A stretch of DNA of 64,000 nucleotides. It comes from Hyaloperonospora brassicae (Eukaryota > Oomycota > Peronosporomycetes > Peronosporales > Peronosporaceae). The notes under the pieces were generated by a model that ran no database searches, was not told the DNA's origin, and saw only the letters and a list, made by a program, of their open reading frames with translations. Both the position numbers and the translations under genes were made by a program. This document shows positions 16,918 to 30,403 of this stretch, piece by piece (position 1 is the stretch's first letter; every line of letters begins with the position of its first letter). The DNA lies in NCBI GenBank assembly GCA_947650285.1, contig CANTFL010000497.1, forward strand, positions 1 to 64,000, read 5' to 3'.

Positions 16918-17963
16918 GCTTTCTCCCTGAGCTCCAGCGTACTGCAGAAAGTAAAGGTGCTACGGGCCGCGCCCGGGTGGTCACACCCAGTTTTGTGGCC
17001 CAGCTTTCTGATCCTGTTTTGTTGTGCATAAGTCGCGTGCGAGCATTGCAGCGTTGCTTGTTTGGATGTAATTCTTGGACCGAGCGAAAGGCACGAACGA
17101 TGTGCATGGAAGCAGGTCTGGATGCAAATTGAGTCGGTGCATTGAGGCACAGTCGTACGTGTGTGTCCAGTGGAAAGCCTCGAAGCTCATGTATAGTTGT
17201 CGTATGCAGCTCGCACGCGTTCTTGAGCGTATCGTCGTCGGTCGCGACGGTCAGTAGGCGTGTGATAAACAAGCACAGGTAGCACTAGTACTTGTTTTTT
17301 ACGCCGCTGGCTCCTAGCCACAAACGTTCGCACGAGCAACACGCCGCCAAATCGTCTTCTGTAAATGTCGTCAAGCTTTGCTAAAAAGCCATCGTACAAA
17401 CAGTTCCGTTGGTACCATCGCACAATTGATACCACCGCGCAGTTGGTATCATCGCGCAGTTGGTGTGGTGTGGCGTACAAATAGAAAAATGGTGAAGCGC
17501 TCGCTTGGAGATAATTGGAATCAGATGAACTTACTGGACCTGGCTTGCCTTGCACGCGTCGGAAACAGCACTTGATCTCGTACTTCCTAATAGCCGTATT
17601 GCACTCAATAAGAAAGGAGTCCTACAGCGAGCGACCTTCTCGATGTGAAACGCCATCTAAATAGATGTTGACATGGAAACCGACTCGGACGTTCGGTGTT
17701 CACGAAGTGTCGTCAGTCTGTCGATCACAATTGCTGTCAAACAAAGCTGTCGAAACCGAAGACACACACACGTGTGCGGACATATACGACGGCGTCATCA
17801 CGTGTAAGCAAGTGCAAGCTGTTGACGTTTCTCAATAACGATACAATGCTAGCACATGTCGCGTCATTGCATGTTTCGCAGCATGTTGCAGCTCCGTCCA
17901 CACTTCAGTGACACCGATCATGTAGCCCGTCAAGTTGCAGGCGACTTCGCAAAAGAACGATGA
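16918..17963. other. Unassigned part of the duplicated unit (D2)
   Basis: Counterpart of 4039-5085. Short open frames only, no motif, no RNA gene seen. Confidence 0.4.
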
Positions 17964-18269
17964 ATGACTAACGGGTTTATTGTCAGCCATAACAAAGTGC
18001 GCGTGGAAACCAAAGCGGAGGTCGTGCTACATGATTCACACCTTCTTGACAAAGTTCTCTCGGGCTTTATCTGGGTATCTGACGCTGCACCACGTCACAC
18101 GCAGGCACCATTGGAAAAAGTCGCTCCCACACGAACGTACGTGCCAGGGTTATATTCACGCCAGCTCTTCGAAGCTGCCTTCAGGACACGGATCAGAATA
18201 CATACATGTGCTTCCTGTGATGCAGGTGGTCAGAAGCCTTGCGCCACGTTGGAATCACGGAAAGTGTAA
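17964..18269 (+). CDS. Hypothetical protein, 3' end formed by R1 insertion
   Basis: A 101-codon frame, MTNGFIVSHNKVRVETK to ATLESRKV. It contains a C-x2-C (CASCDAGGQKPC) near the end. The TAA stop uses bases of the R1 start (GTG TAA C), so the original gene probably continued and was cut by R1. The D1 copy has a nonsense codon (CGA to TGA). Not recognised; it may be a fragment of a larger gene or of another transposon. Confidence 0.35.
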   Translation: MTNGFIVSHNKVRVETKAEVVLHDSHLLDKVLSGFIWVSDAAPRHTQAPLEKVAPTRTYVPGLYSRQLFEAAFRTRIRIHTCASCDAGGQKPCATLESRKV

Positions 18270-18840
18270 CGGGGTAGCCCGTTACATGAAATTGCCATTA
18301 AGAAGAACTTGACAATAAAGAATATTACCTTGAATATTACCTTGAATATCCTTTCAACAATAGCACAAGTATGGTGATGTTGTTTCGATGACCGAAGGGT
18401 GTACTCATTTGTTGATATCGTGATGATATCGACCCACCAATCGCTGCTAGACGCACGCAATGGGTGGTGAGTAGACGTCATCATACGTTTAGTTATATTA
18501 GTATAATTAAGTCAGGGAAACAGAGACACAAGAGTTATAGGACTTATTATATTTAATAAAAGTTTTACTTTTACCACGACTAGAGTCTTTACCTTATCCG
18601 TTTCCTTCCTCTGTGTAGTTCTACACCTAGCTGGGCACTGACCTTCACTGTTGTCAGTGAAGGGCATACTCCGTACTGGTAGTCCAGTACGTACTTGTCG
18701 GTGACCCGTTATAGAAAGGCGTTACGCTGTGTGATCATGATGAATAATACCCATTGGAATTAATGGAAGGCTTCACCAAGACCACAACCCGAGATGGAAA
18801 GGTTCACCAACATCACAAGGCGAGGTAGAATGCCCCACGA
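18265..18840. repeat. R1 repeat, third copy; right end of the tandem array
   Basis: Starts with TGTAACGGGG directly after the ORF end shared with D1 and D2 and follows R1 for about 570 bases. One imperfect internal repeat (the TTCACCAAC...GAGGTGGAA motif) is missing relative to D1 and D2. Homology stops close to CCCCACGACG near 18840, after which the sequence is unrelated to the array. Confidence 0.85.
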
Positions 18841-21800
18841 CGACAAAAATTAGAAAATGGAAGGCAGACGAGTCTTTGAACGGTATAATAGGAATCCGTC
18901 TTTTAAGTTATGAGCCTGGTTAGAAACGCCAATTTGTTAAGGCGAGCCCGATTTTGTAAGTTTCTTTTACGTATGATGACGGCTGATGGGGATGCCAGTC
19001 AAAATAAAGTCAGCATAGTAATCGGCAGGCAATGTATATCTTCGTCTCGTCTGACCGGTTAAAAAATTTTTTTACTAGGAGTTGCCTCATGCCCATGTCT
19101 TAAAAAGCGTTGACACTAGTCTCGATAGACATGACGTCGTGATAAAAGTAGCACTATGTCTTAGTGTTCATAAGCTGGTAATATGGTTACTTATGAGAAT
19201 AGTACCTAGTCTCGCCCATTGAAGCGCACATACGGTGTCCTCATCCAGAAGTATTCGATGGACTCGGTTCAAAATTACGGACGACACATACGTTGTCTTA
19301 CGCCTGTCACAAAATGCGAGAAAAACGTGCACGTTGCACATTCCATTTCGTTCATCTGTTTATAGACGGATTAGTCACGGTCAATCACCCGTAGGCACCG
19401 ACACGTCTGAAAGTATGCTGCTATAGATCCTTTCCTCTTAATAGACTCGTAAATTTAACATCTCTTGCGAGTTTCGTCCCCGTGCAATTACAGATGCATT
19501 TTTTGCAGTGCAACTCGATTGACTTATCCGACCTAATTGTCCGTGAGCTCATTTATATGAGCTAGGTGGTCGCAGGCGTCTCATTTAAACGACGCAGCCT
19601 TTTACGCACAATCAAGCGCTGTGTATAGTAACTTCTCTACTGTAAAGAGTAATATCCTGCCCGTTTCATTGTTTAAAAAAACCGATTGTTGCTCGATGGC
19701 CTTCAAGACGTGTAGATTTAAAGTTAAAACAGGCAGGACCAAGGATTCTCGTGATTAATTGGATACGTACAGAAATCGATGCCTCCCAAAACTTTGCATC
19801 TTCGAAATGGTTTGCAGTTGGCCATCGCCTGATTCCTATAGTAAAGTGTTGCTAGCGTCCAAAAATTTTCACTTTATTCTTGTTCGATAATAATCATATC
19901 TTTGATTTAGCTGATCTCTTTCGCAATCATCTGTCTGATTCGGCCCTATGCGAATCAGTCCCAGTCGAAATTTTTAGTTTAGGCGAATGTTATTTAACAT
20001 CAATCTTTATCTGTCCTGCAGAGTTGTGGCGATGTCCAAATTTGGTGCGTTCAGTATAATCGTCAGGCAACAGCGGTGTAGCCCATCTTGTCAAAGTGTG
20101 GTTCTTGCCGTCATGAGTATGACATATTAATATGTCTAAACCCAGATGAAATAAATACCCATGTCTGGTATGTTGCAAAGCCGGATCTTGTCATACCCCT
20201 TGGATGTATGTTTCTCCTCTCCGTGATTTCAAATCCATGAATAGACACTGTCATATTTGCGAGTTGGTGCGCAGACTATTCATCGTGGCACGAAAAAAGG
20301 CGCATACAACTTACCTGCAATGTCGACAATAGCATTATGCCCAGCCCTGCTAATCCTTTGCGAGGGAGGGACATCATGCCCGCATCAAGTGATCCTATCC
20401 CGGAAAGACCCGTGGTTATATTGCATGATGGCGTAGGGATGAGCCGCTCCACCCATGCACCCGTAGTTTGTGAGGAAGGACTTGGGAGCGGAGGTCTAAA
20501 CTTCGAACTTATGAAAAGAGATCAGTAATTTTCTTACGCGGCTGCGGTCGGCGGACTCTACGAATACCTCGATTTCGATAAAATTTGCCAATCGAATCTC
20601 AGAGATTTCGCCGATAACTCCGTGTCGAATTCGCCGGCCGACACTTGTCGAGTCTCACCGACCTGAAGTCGATGATTTCAGTTAATAGGCACGTAACAAT
20701 TTTCGTCGAGCTATTTTTGCCGGTTTTAGCCGACTTCGTTCGGAGGAATTGTCCATCCTAGGCCCCGACAACTTTAGTCCCTGTCACCCTCGTGTACTGC
20801 CTGACTCCCGGCATGACGCATTGTACTTTTCGAGCACCAACATCAGTCCGGATGTTCGTTCCGGCCTGCTTGGACATATCAGGCGCTGCGAAGCCAGACG
20901 CTACGCTAAGCCAAAAGGCGGTTTTGCTACGCGCGGCATTTGAGCGTGGGCTGAGAAGGCGGACGATGATCCAAGCTTAATGATTTCACATGAGGATGGC
21001 GGTCCATCGGCACGAATGAGGGGGCATCGTACTGCCATCTCCTTTTGAGTAACTGGTCTACACGCATCCGCGGGCTTCGCGACTTTTGATGCTAAATTAT
21101 TTTAAAGCGTACCTTAATGGTAATGAAATGGCGATTGTTCTTCCGTGTGTGCTCATGCCTCAGTACATCGCGGAAAAGACGCTGCTTCTTCACATCTTCG
21201 ACTACTGTGAAAGGTAGATGAAACTCAGTATTATGAGTCTGGAACTGGTCTAGGGTGCAAGGTGGACCAGATACGACGCCTACACGAGCTGACTGGCTTA
21301 CATGATGCCGGATAAAGCAGCTGCTGCGAGCTAGAATGCCAAGAAAATTCAATTTCGAGGTAAGCGTCTTCAGATGTTATGGTCAGCTACAACGGAGCGC
21401 GACGACATTACTACTCGTTTGCGACCTGCTACTTTGCTTAGAAGACACCACTTGAACTACCTAGTCCACGTTTTAGTAATATAGCGTTGCCAAGCTTTAT
21501 TTATTCTATTTTGGAGTACAGTGTATTCTGTGCGGTGGCATCCATGACTCGTGGATACTCACACTGCTCGGAGATATAAAATTGAATAATTTTGTTGCGA
21601 CTTTCGACCCGTTGTCATTTCCCTAACAAGTCAAGCTTTTTACGCACATAGCAAATCTAACACGGATATCATCCTCCAACATTTTCGGCACTTTTAGCGC
21701 GTTCCCTGTCTCACCTGCTACTCGCCTTCACACTCGAGTTTTAAGTGCAGCGGACGCAAAGGCGCTATTCACGTGCAGCATCACCGCGGGTTCACCGGTG

Positions 21801-22799
21801 TGTAAATTGATCCATCTCACGTCAGTAGGTCAAATTGAACTCACTTGGACGTTATCGCTCGCCTGCAGCATTGCTCTGGACTGGCGGACAATTTGGTAGG
21901 GAACACGGCTAAGTTGATTGCGGCTGGGGACGAGACCGCCCTGTTGATTATAGTCTCACAGGCACCTCGTCGTGCAGCTTAACCTGGTGATGCCACTACT
22001 TCTCCTCTCGCGGGAGTTATGGATGCTCTCGTCGAAAAGTCTTGCGTCCGTAGTACGTCGACAAACGAGTGCTTTGATCCTGTCTCGAACAAGAAAAAGC
22101 GGTAAGTGCGTCCACCGGCGGCGCCGTCCAGCACAGAGACGATACCTGCTGTGAAATCAAATACGCGCTCGCAGTCCAACAAAATTAAAGGCTCAAGAAA
22201 GTCGCCTTCTTCATAATCGATGGCTACTGCCCAGAACATATTTGCGATTACCGTCACAGAAATTGCTTACCAAACTCACCTGAACAATGCAACGTGTCAT
22301 CTCAATAACATTCCGACAACAGTACAATATACGTTAAAGCCCTTTACTCCCATATAGGAAAATGAACAGCGCACGCAGGCGATTCGTAGAAAAATTTATT
22401 TGCTGAGTGAAGATTGTGAGGTCGCTGCATCAGTTCCAACTGCTACCCGAGGGTTAGCTCGTCGCTTCTTACGAACGCATTGTAGGATACGGTACTTGGG
22501 TCGGATCAATTACAAGTAGCGGCCGCATAACAAAAGGTCGATAAACATGCTTGAACCCGCAGAGAAGAAGCGAGAGGCAGTAACTACAAAATTATGCTAC
22601 TTCGAAGATCACGCTCAGGCACCCGCAGAAGCTATTTTTTACTGAGACCCAGGGCAATAGAGACCAGCTTGCTTAAAGACGACCGTGATAAATTACGGTA
22701 ATTGGAGTACGAATACCGTATCATAGATGCTGTGGGTATTTGAGAGAACACGTATGCAACGAATGCAAAATAACATTAAAAACTTCAATCTTGCCGGTT
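18841..22799. other. Decayed sequence without identifiable genes
   Basis: The sequence changes sharply in character at 18841: no frame longer than about 90 codons and stops in all frames. Near 20550-20660 there are repeated GCCGAC/TCGGCGAA-like motifs. It may be the 5' part of the LINE that follows, but I cannot place any motif. Confidence 0.35.
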
Positions 22800-23980
22800 G
22801 TCGAAGATCACACTTAAACAGAAGTGCGTGACCGACGTCAAGGTTCCGCGAGAGAATACGACGCCCAATAATTTGCCTGCTGCGTTGGCGGAAAGTAGAA
22901 GAGAGCGGAGTCGGCCCATGACCCAGCGCTTTCTGGATTCTTCATTCGCCGCATACAGGATATCACAAGTGGGCCGACAGCGTCAGCACCTTGCACGGTA
23001 CCGTTCGCGACGGATTCTTGTTCAACAGGTCCGTCGCACCTGCAAACGACGGCCTTCCAGAGTAGAAACGTCAACATTCATATCATTTCGATTTTTCGAT
23101 GGTGAAGAGCACGGTTGCGTTTTGTGACACCATGTGCCTACATGACCCTAATGAAGGGGTTGTAACTCTGCTTCTTTGTGCCGCTAGTGTACATCTTCCA
23201 GCGTACCTGGACAAGACGATCGAGGAAGGGCGTAATGCATCGTATGGATTGTTCGATGCCCCGGAATGGGTGCCTTAACTTGACTAAACGTCCTGCCGCT
23301 GGCATGAATGATCTGTGTACGCAGGTAGCGGTCGGGTCCCTGATGCACCGCGTGTGCGCTTCCGACCCTCACGACCAGACTTTACGTGCAACTCGAGTGC
23401 GAAAAATCCCAATTACCGAATCTGCTTCGGTGGCGGTTGCTGCTGTACCGGAGAGTACGAAGCCAATTGCAGCAAACACGTCTGCGATTTGCCACTGGGT
23501 CAGGAAGCCCAAATCATCGAAACCAAATCCAACTGCAAAGCCAGTTAAGCCAAAGGAATAAGTGTCGTGGATCAACACGTGTGTTTTGGCCTTGGTATCC
23601 TCGGCTTTGTTCAAATGTATCCAATTGGTCATTTCCCCTCGAACCCGGGTGAATTTAAGTATTCCTTTGTACATGCAACCAACAATGAAGATTAGCTGGT
23701 TGTGATCCGGCCTTACATCACACACGCCGATACAAAGCTACGCGATATGTGCACGGGTTGGGCCTCCACAATCGACGATAAAACTGATCAGTACGATAGA
23801 AAAGGACGTACAACTTCAGCGTTAAAGACGAATCAGCAAACTACATCCTGCTTTTTTGCTCGATTGTCGTCGAACCGCTTGCTACCTTGGATCATTGTGG
23901 ATCGCTTATCGTCAATTGTGCTGGCTAGACCACCTTTAAAAAGCGGTGCGTGCGGCGGTCGTAAGCTTCCCTTTTAAACC
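22800..23980 (+). pseudogene. Possible LINE ORF1 remnant (zinc-knuckle-like)
   Basis: Lies upstream of the endonuclease of the same strand. The frame 23315-23548 holds a cysteine cluster RICFGGGCCCTGEYEANC followed by SKHVCDLP. This looks like a C-x2-C-x4-H-x4-C knuckle in which one Cys and the His have been replaced. Position and motif fit the nucleic-acid-binding ORF1 of a non-LTR element; the rest of the region is not recognisable. Confidence 0.3.
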
Positions 23981-24049
23981 TGCCACCTGGCTAAAGGCAC
24001 TTCACCTTATCGCTAGCGATAGTCAATTCCTGGAACATATGTGCTGATG

Positions 24050-27000
24050 GCGTCTAGGGTGAGATAGGGGATGCATCGCCACGGATCATGCCTCAAAGAA
24101 ATCGTAGACTTCTGTAGAATAAGCTCTTTCAGACACGCAACAATAGCATTGGTATTCTTTCGCAGAATGTCGCGGGATTGCCCAAGCATCCAGAACACTG
24201 CTCATTTGGGATGAGTCACTTTGGCCAAAAATCAAGAAAGCATCAATGGAGTTTTTCTACAGAAAATACGAGTCACTATTGGTGAGTCGATAAATATGGA
24301 AATTAAATACGACTCCTCTTGATGTTTCGTGCATACGTGTGGACGCTTGTTGTTGTTCGATTCAGAGCACTCACTAAGCGAAGTAACAATTCTAAAGAAA
24401 TTTATACCCTTGATAGCGATAATTGTTCCGTGGTCTAAAGGGACATTGGACACCGCACTGTATAAATGCTCGGAGTCACGCTCATGGGCGTGAAAGTTCT
24501 TAATTTTAACTTAAATGCTTCTAGTGTCAATACTGAAACGAAGTCGATGTTTGAGAGCCTTCTACTTCTTCTACAAGAATAGGATGGACATATGTTTGTT
24601 AGAGGGGACTTTAAATGTACTTAAGAGCCGCGTCTCGATCGTTCCTTTGTATCTCGACCGGATCAACACGATACTTTAGAGATGCGACGTTTAATGATCG
24701 AGCGCTGTTCAGAGATGGTCTTGATGACGAAATGGATATCACCGAAAAAAATTGCTGTATCGGCGTTTCAGGCGACGACTCATCCCTATTTATCCACTCT
24801 GCTGAGCATTTGTCCGGCAAGGTCGCGGCTGCATCAGTGGTATAGGAAAAATCGGAATGCTGGTTGGATTTGATACGTTACTATGTAGGTATCTGGTCTT
24901 CTGCCGATGACAATGGTATCAGCATTAGGATCGGCGTGTCACATCAAATTATACGTGTACAAAACCCGACGCGTGTGTATCCTATTCCTCGTTGTGCTCA
25001 TGCGGCCTCGCACAAAAAAAATAATTGCGACAATTTTGCGGGAGCAGCTTTAAGCTGACACGGCCATTCCTGTTCTGACGTCGGACAATATCGCGGCCCG
25101 GTGGGTGACCGACTGGTGTAATGACTAGATGATGTATAACGTTAATTTATTGTAGCGACTACTAAAACTATCCGTCAGGGCCTGACATAATGTTATCGGC
25201 AGTGGCTAAGCCTTCCCTATGTCCGATGGGATGCTGCTCCACAGGTAGCGCGTACTCGTATGTCCTCAATTTTGGGTCATCATAAATGTTGCGACCATCC
25301 TAGCATTCCCGATACTCTTGCGGAACATTGGGGTAATAAGAAAGTGTCGACGCATATGGCATCAAACCAAGTAAGAGCGCTTTCTCGTACAGCATACTTA
25401 CAAGCCTAGAGAGACGCCTAGCCGTTTTGACGCCCGTATATCATTCAAGTTTTAGAAAACACCATCATGATTTTGGGCGGAAAAGCAATCTCCATGCCGA
25501 ATGGGTCCAAAAATTGGCCGATGATATGGCCGGCGTCTGGTAGCGTAGTATGACACTTTCTTTTGCCTGTCCCGAAGCTACTGCCGCGTTATTTTTCCGG
25601 ACCACCCCCACGGACTGGGTTAATGACTCTACTGTTACGTCGGACAGTTGTAGAGACGATGTGAGTACGGCTTGAAAGAGGTAAAACCTTTGCAAAGCCT
25701 CTGGGTCGGAGGAAAAAACACCCGATTCTACACTGATTACGCGTAAGCCTTCTGTACTGTTCTCGCCACATATTATACGTGCAGCGTGTGTCCGGCGTCG
25801 TTGAGTTAACTGAACTTGTAGAGTATGAAGACATCGCCAGCCTCCGCCCTGCCGTATGATCATCGTCTGATCGCTCTCCTTAACAGCGACTACATGTTAT
25901 TTACGAAGGTTTTTGGTGTTTCAGGTGCGGCATTTGCTGTCGCATCTCGTTCTGCCGACTTAAGTATGCTGTGGTCCACAGAGTTCAATTCATACATCTC
26001 TTGTCATTTTCGCGGCGGTAGGAAAAGCTGCAAACTTGGAACATCTGTATGATTAATTTTCTCGACTTTTGGATAATGCAAAGGGGTACGACACGATTCA
26101 ACGTCCATATCTGGTTCCGGCGCTTATATAGTTTGGAAATTAACCCTATTTAGTTTTAGTGTGGCAACTATAAACCGCGGCACGATGTGTCGTTTTATCG
26201 TGAATTTTGTACTACTCAAGTCTACGTGCGGACAATTGTGGTATACGGGTAAGGGTTTTCCCTTGCGCCTTTTCTCTATATCCGTGACCTCGATTTTGTC
26301 TATCGGGTGCTTCACAAGCGAGAAGTTATTCGGAAGGGGTGACTATCACACCTGTAAGGATTACTATTAGAATAAAAGGCTCGGGCTATGCCTACGGAAA
26401 AGATGATTTTTTTCGCGTCCCGCCTGCAATCAGACCGGTTATACAAATTCTCGATTCTTTCGCTTATGTGACAGGTCTCCGGACATCTATGTCGAAAAAA
26501 ATGGTCATAGAGCTGGACCCTCGCGGATCATAGCATCCTTTTAGCACCTGTGGTCTCACTTCGCAGGCTGCCGGCGACTCTTGCAGTTACCTTGGTGTTC
26601 TGCTGCGACAACAGGATGTAATTGCCAACAAGTGGAATAAGTGCATCCGGGATACCTGGATCCGACGTTCTTTTCCACATGGGAAGACTTACACGGTGGA
26701 ACAATGGGATCAGCTCTCCAGTGCCATCGCTGGTTTCAAAACACGTTTTTACCACGACACGGTTGGCCTCCTCTTGCAGTAGTAATCCATTTGTACAGAC
26801 TTTTCAATGATTTTGAATGGATTTTATAATTGCAATCGGTCATATACATGAGTCCCTATCGGAATCGGCCACTTTAACAATCCATTAGGGGGATTAGCGT
26901 TACCTTGTATACAAACGGGATCGAAAACGTGGCGAACACATCAGTTGGAAAGTGGACAGCTTCTATTTATTCAAAAGCCTAACAAATTGATAAATCATTT

Positions 27001-28940
27001 CTGGAATTAAATGAGTCGGGTCTAGTATCCATAAAATCGAGTGACGCTCTGGCTAATCGGGTTTAAAAAGTGTGATAATTTTTGCGGCTAGACATGACCG
27101 CAAAGCTGCGGTCAAGGAGGTCTGTAGACGTGTCTTCTTGTTTACACCGAGAGCCGCAGTCGTCTATATTGAAGGAGGTAGTGTCACAATAGATGTTCGG
27201 CGTATAGTTGACGACAGACTGATCAACGGAGGCGTTCTTAAGTAGTGGCATCAAGGCGATTTGATCACCGATTTCTTTTCCACGCCACGCTCAAGGGTAT
27301 GTCGTGTATGCGAAATCGAAGGGATACGACATATATTTAAACGGAGCAGACTTTGCCATGAGATTGAATTACCTAGGCTAGACAATGTCTCAGACGACCC
27401 TGCAGACTGGCCATGTCATATTCTCTCCTTCGCGTGACATGGAGACCCATCTATGGTGAAGCGACTTCATATCAGATCTCTTTGCCTTGCCTTCCTTATA
27501 ATATCCTTTTTAAATATTATTGGGCACTGGAACTTGGGTCCTTAACTGCCTACTTACGCAGGTCCAATAATTTCAATAATGACTTCTCACCAGTTAAGGT
27601 TCATCGCTTCAGTATCATGATACAGGCATGAAATGTGAGGTGCGACCTGTCTCGTCGATGGCGGTGTGCGATATGGCCGCGTCCTTATCCAGATGGTCTT
27701 CTGTCTACTTCAGTGCGAATCCAGTGCCTACGCGGGTTGTCCACACGTGGGCCGGACGTCGAAGTTGACGGCCCCGCAAAGAAGAAAAAAACAGCTTATC
27801 TCCCGGCGGCGGTATATAGAATAAACTGAACTTCCAGATAAACAATTTTTATAGGACGAATTACACATGACACAGGAAGGTTCGCCATTAATCACATGGA
27901 TCGATATTCGACGATAACATGCGTCCTTTCCGATTATTTTTTAACTCCATATCGTCTGAAGAGCAACGGTTTCCCGCTCAGGAATCGAGGAAAGCAAGAT
28001 CTTTCGTGCCGTGCCCTTAAGTGTGCGGGTACCTTTCTTATACTAGCAAGCCAAATATTTCGGACATTATCTAGATCAATTAGACACTAGGTATTTCTAC
28101 TTGATCGGTGGGGATGGCAGGGTACGTTTCAGAAGCTGACTAGCATGTTTGGTTGTTTAAACCGGACTTTTCGAGAATTTCGCATTAAGCCTACGATGTT
28201 GTCAAGCTGCATATGAAAACAAGGGATAATTTATCAAAACATATTAATATGGTATTTCGGAAGATAGTAAACTTTGTCGTTTTTTTGTAATCCTGACACT
28301 TTGACCATTTGGGTTGAACGCCTCCGCCGCATAGAAGGCTAACCGTTATCACAGGAGGTGGACACAGGTGGCGCCACGAATATCTTTCGCCGGTCGGTAT
28401 CGAGGTTTCGTGTATTCACCTACCAGACCGACATGGGGGGGACGGGCAAGTGTTTGTTCAGGTACGGTCAGCCTAAACTGATTTTCTTATCTGCTACGAC
28501 GAACTTCCTCCGTTGCAAGTACACCCTATCGAACAGTGTTCAGGAGAGTTATACCCACTCTTCTTTAATAGAGGATCCCGCGGAAATCTAGGATTAGGCA
28601 ATGCTAGAGCAATTATTGTCCGAGTCAACGTTTGGACGCATGCCGCATGCGTTTTGTGGGTAGCAAGCGTGTCCTATGGCTCTGCCGCTTACACTTACTA
28701 TATCGCTGAAGACTGGGGGCTCGTTCACGGTATTTTACGAGCCAAGAAAAACAATTTCTTTCCTCACCCCTGTATGTCATTGGAAACAGTGCGCTTGTGC
28801 TTACGCAACTGCGAGCACGACACTCTTCCCAAGCTAAACTTGGTGCGACTGATCACCGAAGAAAACGCCGTCGGTAACGAAATTAATGTCTCTATCTGGG
28901 GACATTACTATCGCAACGACAAAAAAATAAAGGATTGACT
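24050..28940 (+). pseudogene. LINE ORF2 remnant: endonuclease, reverse transcriptase, RNase H
   Basis: Long non-LTR retrotransposon pol in decay. Endonuclease: 24480-25050 reads MGVKVLNFNLNA, VRGDFKCT (family GDFN, Asn replaced by Lys), RPDQHDTLEMRRLMI and finally SADDNGISIRIG, the altered SDH box. RT: 25850-25920 reads HRLIALLNSDYMLFTKVF, the RPIALLNSDYKLF-type block of LINE RTs; 26066-26790 then stays in one frame with LLDNAKGYDTIQ, a Gly-Tyr-Ala...Asp-Asp box at 26385-26410, LDSFAYVTGLRTSMSKKMVI and SYLGVLL. PLGGLALPCI at about 26885-26915 is the C-terminal block. RNase H: 28513-28938. Damage is mostly by substitution. Identification is from memory of motifs. Confidence 0.75.
28513..28938 (+). 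pseudogene. RNase H domain of the LINE
   Basis: The best preserved part of the LINE, 141 codons open. GSRGNLGLGNARAIIVRV (about residues 21-38) is the RNase H entry strand (usually DGGSRGNPGPGG). ACVLWVASVSYGS and later AEDWGLVHGILRAKKN (usually AEYxGLxxGL) follow; GHYYRNDKKIKD near the end corresponds to the GHHxRxxNKMAD motif. The GDSxLV stretch of the intact family is lost (HPCMSLETVRL). Confidence 0.72.
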
Positions 28941-30363
28941 GGAGAATATCGTTATGGACTCAGTAGCTTCGGTTTAAACGCACGCTAACTATAATACAGG
29001 TTTGGTCCATGAGGTACGCGTTGTCTTGATTCTGATGTCAATCATTAATTAAAGACCTCGAGGACGGGCCAGTACGCCATACAGGGCCACGTACTGACAC
29101 CGAGGAACCGAATCATCTCAAGACACGGGAATGCGTCGGCGGTGTGATGGCTGCGATCTACCTAATGCATAGAGTTGCGGTACCCTCGGTAATTGTGTTG
29201 CCAAGTGACAGGATATAGCAGGTCGTTTGCGTACCGTAATATAACTTATATTCTTAAGCTTTCACTCCATAAGATATCGGAATATCCGCATGTGGACCAA
29301 ATTTTGCCTTTTCAAAAATCAGTGATATACCGACGAATCATAATTACGAGCATTATTCTCATGATTCGGTCTTAGACCACCATGAAATGGTAAAAGAATG
29401 GCTGACGTATATAATAGTGAGCTATTCTTGCTTGAATTAGGAATCATTGAACTTCTGATGAATTATGGACCTAGCAAATACACGCGACAATGTTTGGAGA
29501 AAGACGAGCTGCGGTACACCGGCGCATCCCCTAAATGAGCGGCGATCGATTATAGTTCCATGCAAACTTCACTCCTCGATATAATAATATCCGCTAAGTA
29601 TAAGAATAGATATCCATGGGCTGCGATAACTACAAAATAGTTCGTTTTACCCTCTTCTCTGTGATCGCAGCTAGGATAATAACTAGTCTTTTCAGCTGTA
29701 CTTGTTAAGGCGTATACAACAGCGAAGAATGAATGGTTGGCGCGAGGCCTGCAAGTTAGTTGAGTGTCGCCAGATTAATTTCTTTTAATTTCAAAGATGT
29801 TGTATCACCTATAGCATGACGTCAAATATCCAGGCCTAGAAAACACGACCGACAGCCATGATGACATTTAGACAATAAAAACTCGATGCTGAACGTTGCT
29901 GATGATCTTAATGTCGTTTTAAGTAGACGTTTTAAGTTTCGTTAGCGCGTGACTCAGTGCACTTTACGTATTTTCTCATTCCATAAGGCGCATCCCACGT
30001 ATCTCGTCGTGTTGCCATGGTGGACCACAGAAATTTCGAACTGGTTAATGGTTGTAGGCCAAATTATAGAAATTGAAAAAAACGTTATTTGCATCACCTT
30101 TACTTCAGATGACGTGTAAATCGCTTGATAATGCTGGGCACGCGAGGCAGACGGTGCAATCTTGAGAAAACCCGTTGGGCTTTTATAAAAGCTGATAATG
30201 TGTGCCTCTCAAATCCCTGCTTTTGGAAAGGAAGAGACCATCAATCTAAGAGACTTGATGAATTGCAGCGCGACAACTTGACGCAAAGAGAGAGTCAATC
30301 GTGTAAGTTCGCAACTTTGCCGAATGACTGATCGTACCCCTTGCGGCTTTAAAACTCCGCCTA

Positions 30364-30403
<40 letters not shown>

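Larger units (their letters stand above)
5387..18264. repeat. Tandem segmental duplication, unit D2 (carries the full-length chromovirus)
   Basis: Same content and order as D1, but where D1 has a single 534-bp LTR this unit has LTR, 6.8 kb of internal sequence and LTR. The unit repeat length is 12878 bases against 5485 in D1. The difference of 7393 is nearly all explained by the retrotransposon minus one LTR, and the rest by minisatellite length and small indels. R1 lies at both ends of the unit as a direct repeat, which is what unequal crossing-over needs. Confidence 0.93.

Noticed and set aside
23369..23725. Minus-strand 118-codon ORF as a membrane protein
   Set aside because: Hydrophobic composition only; it lies opposite the presumed LINE ORF1 and has no recognisable family.
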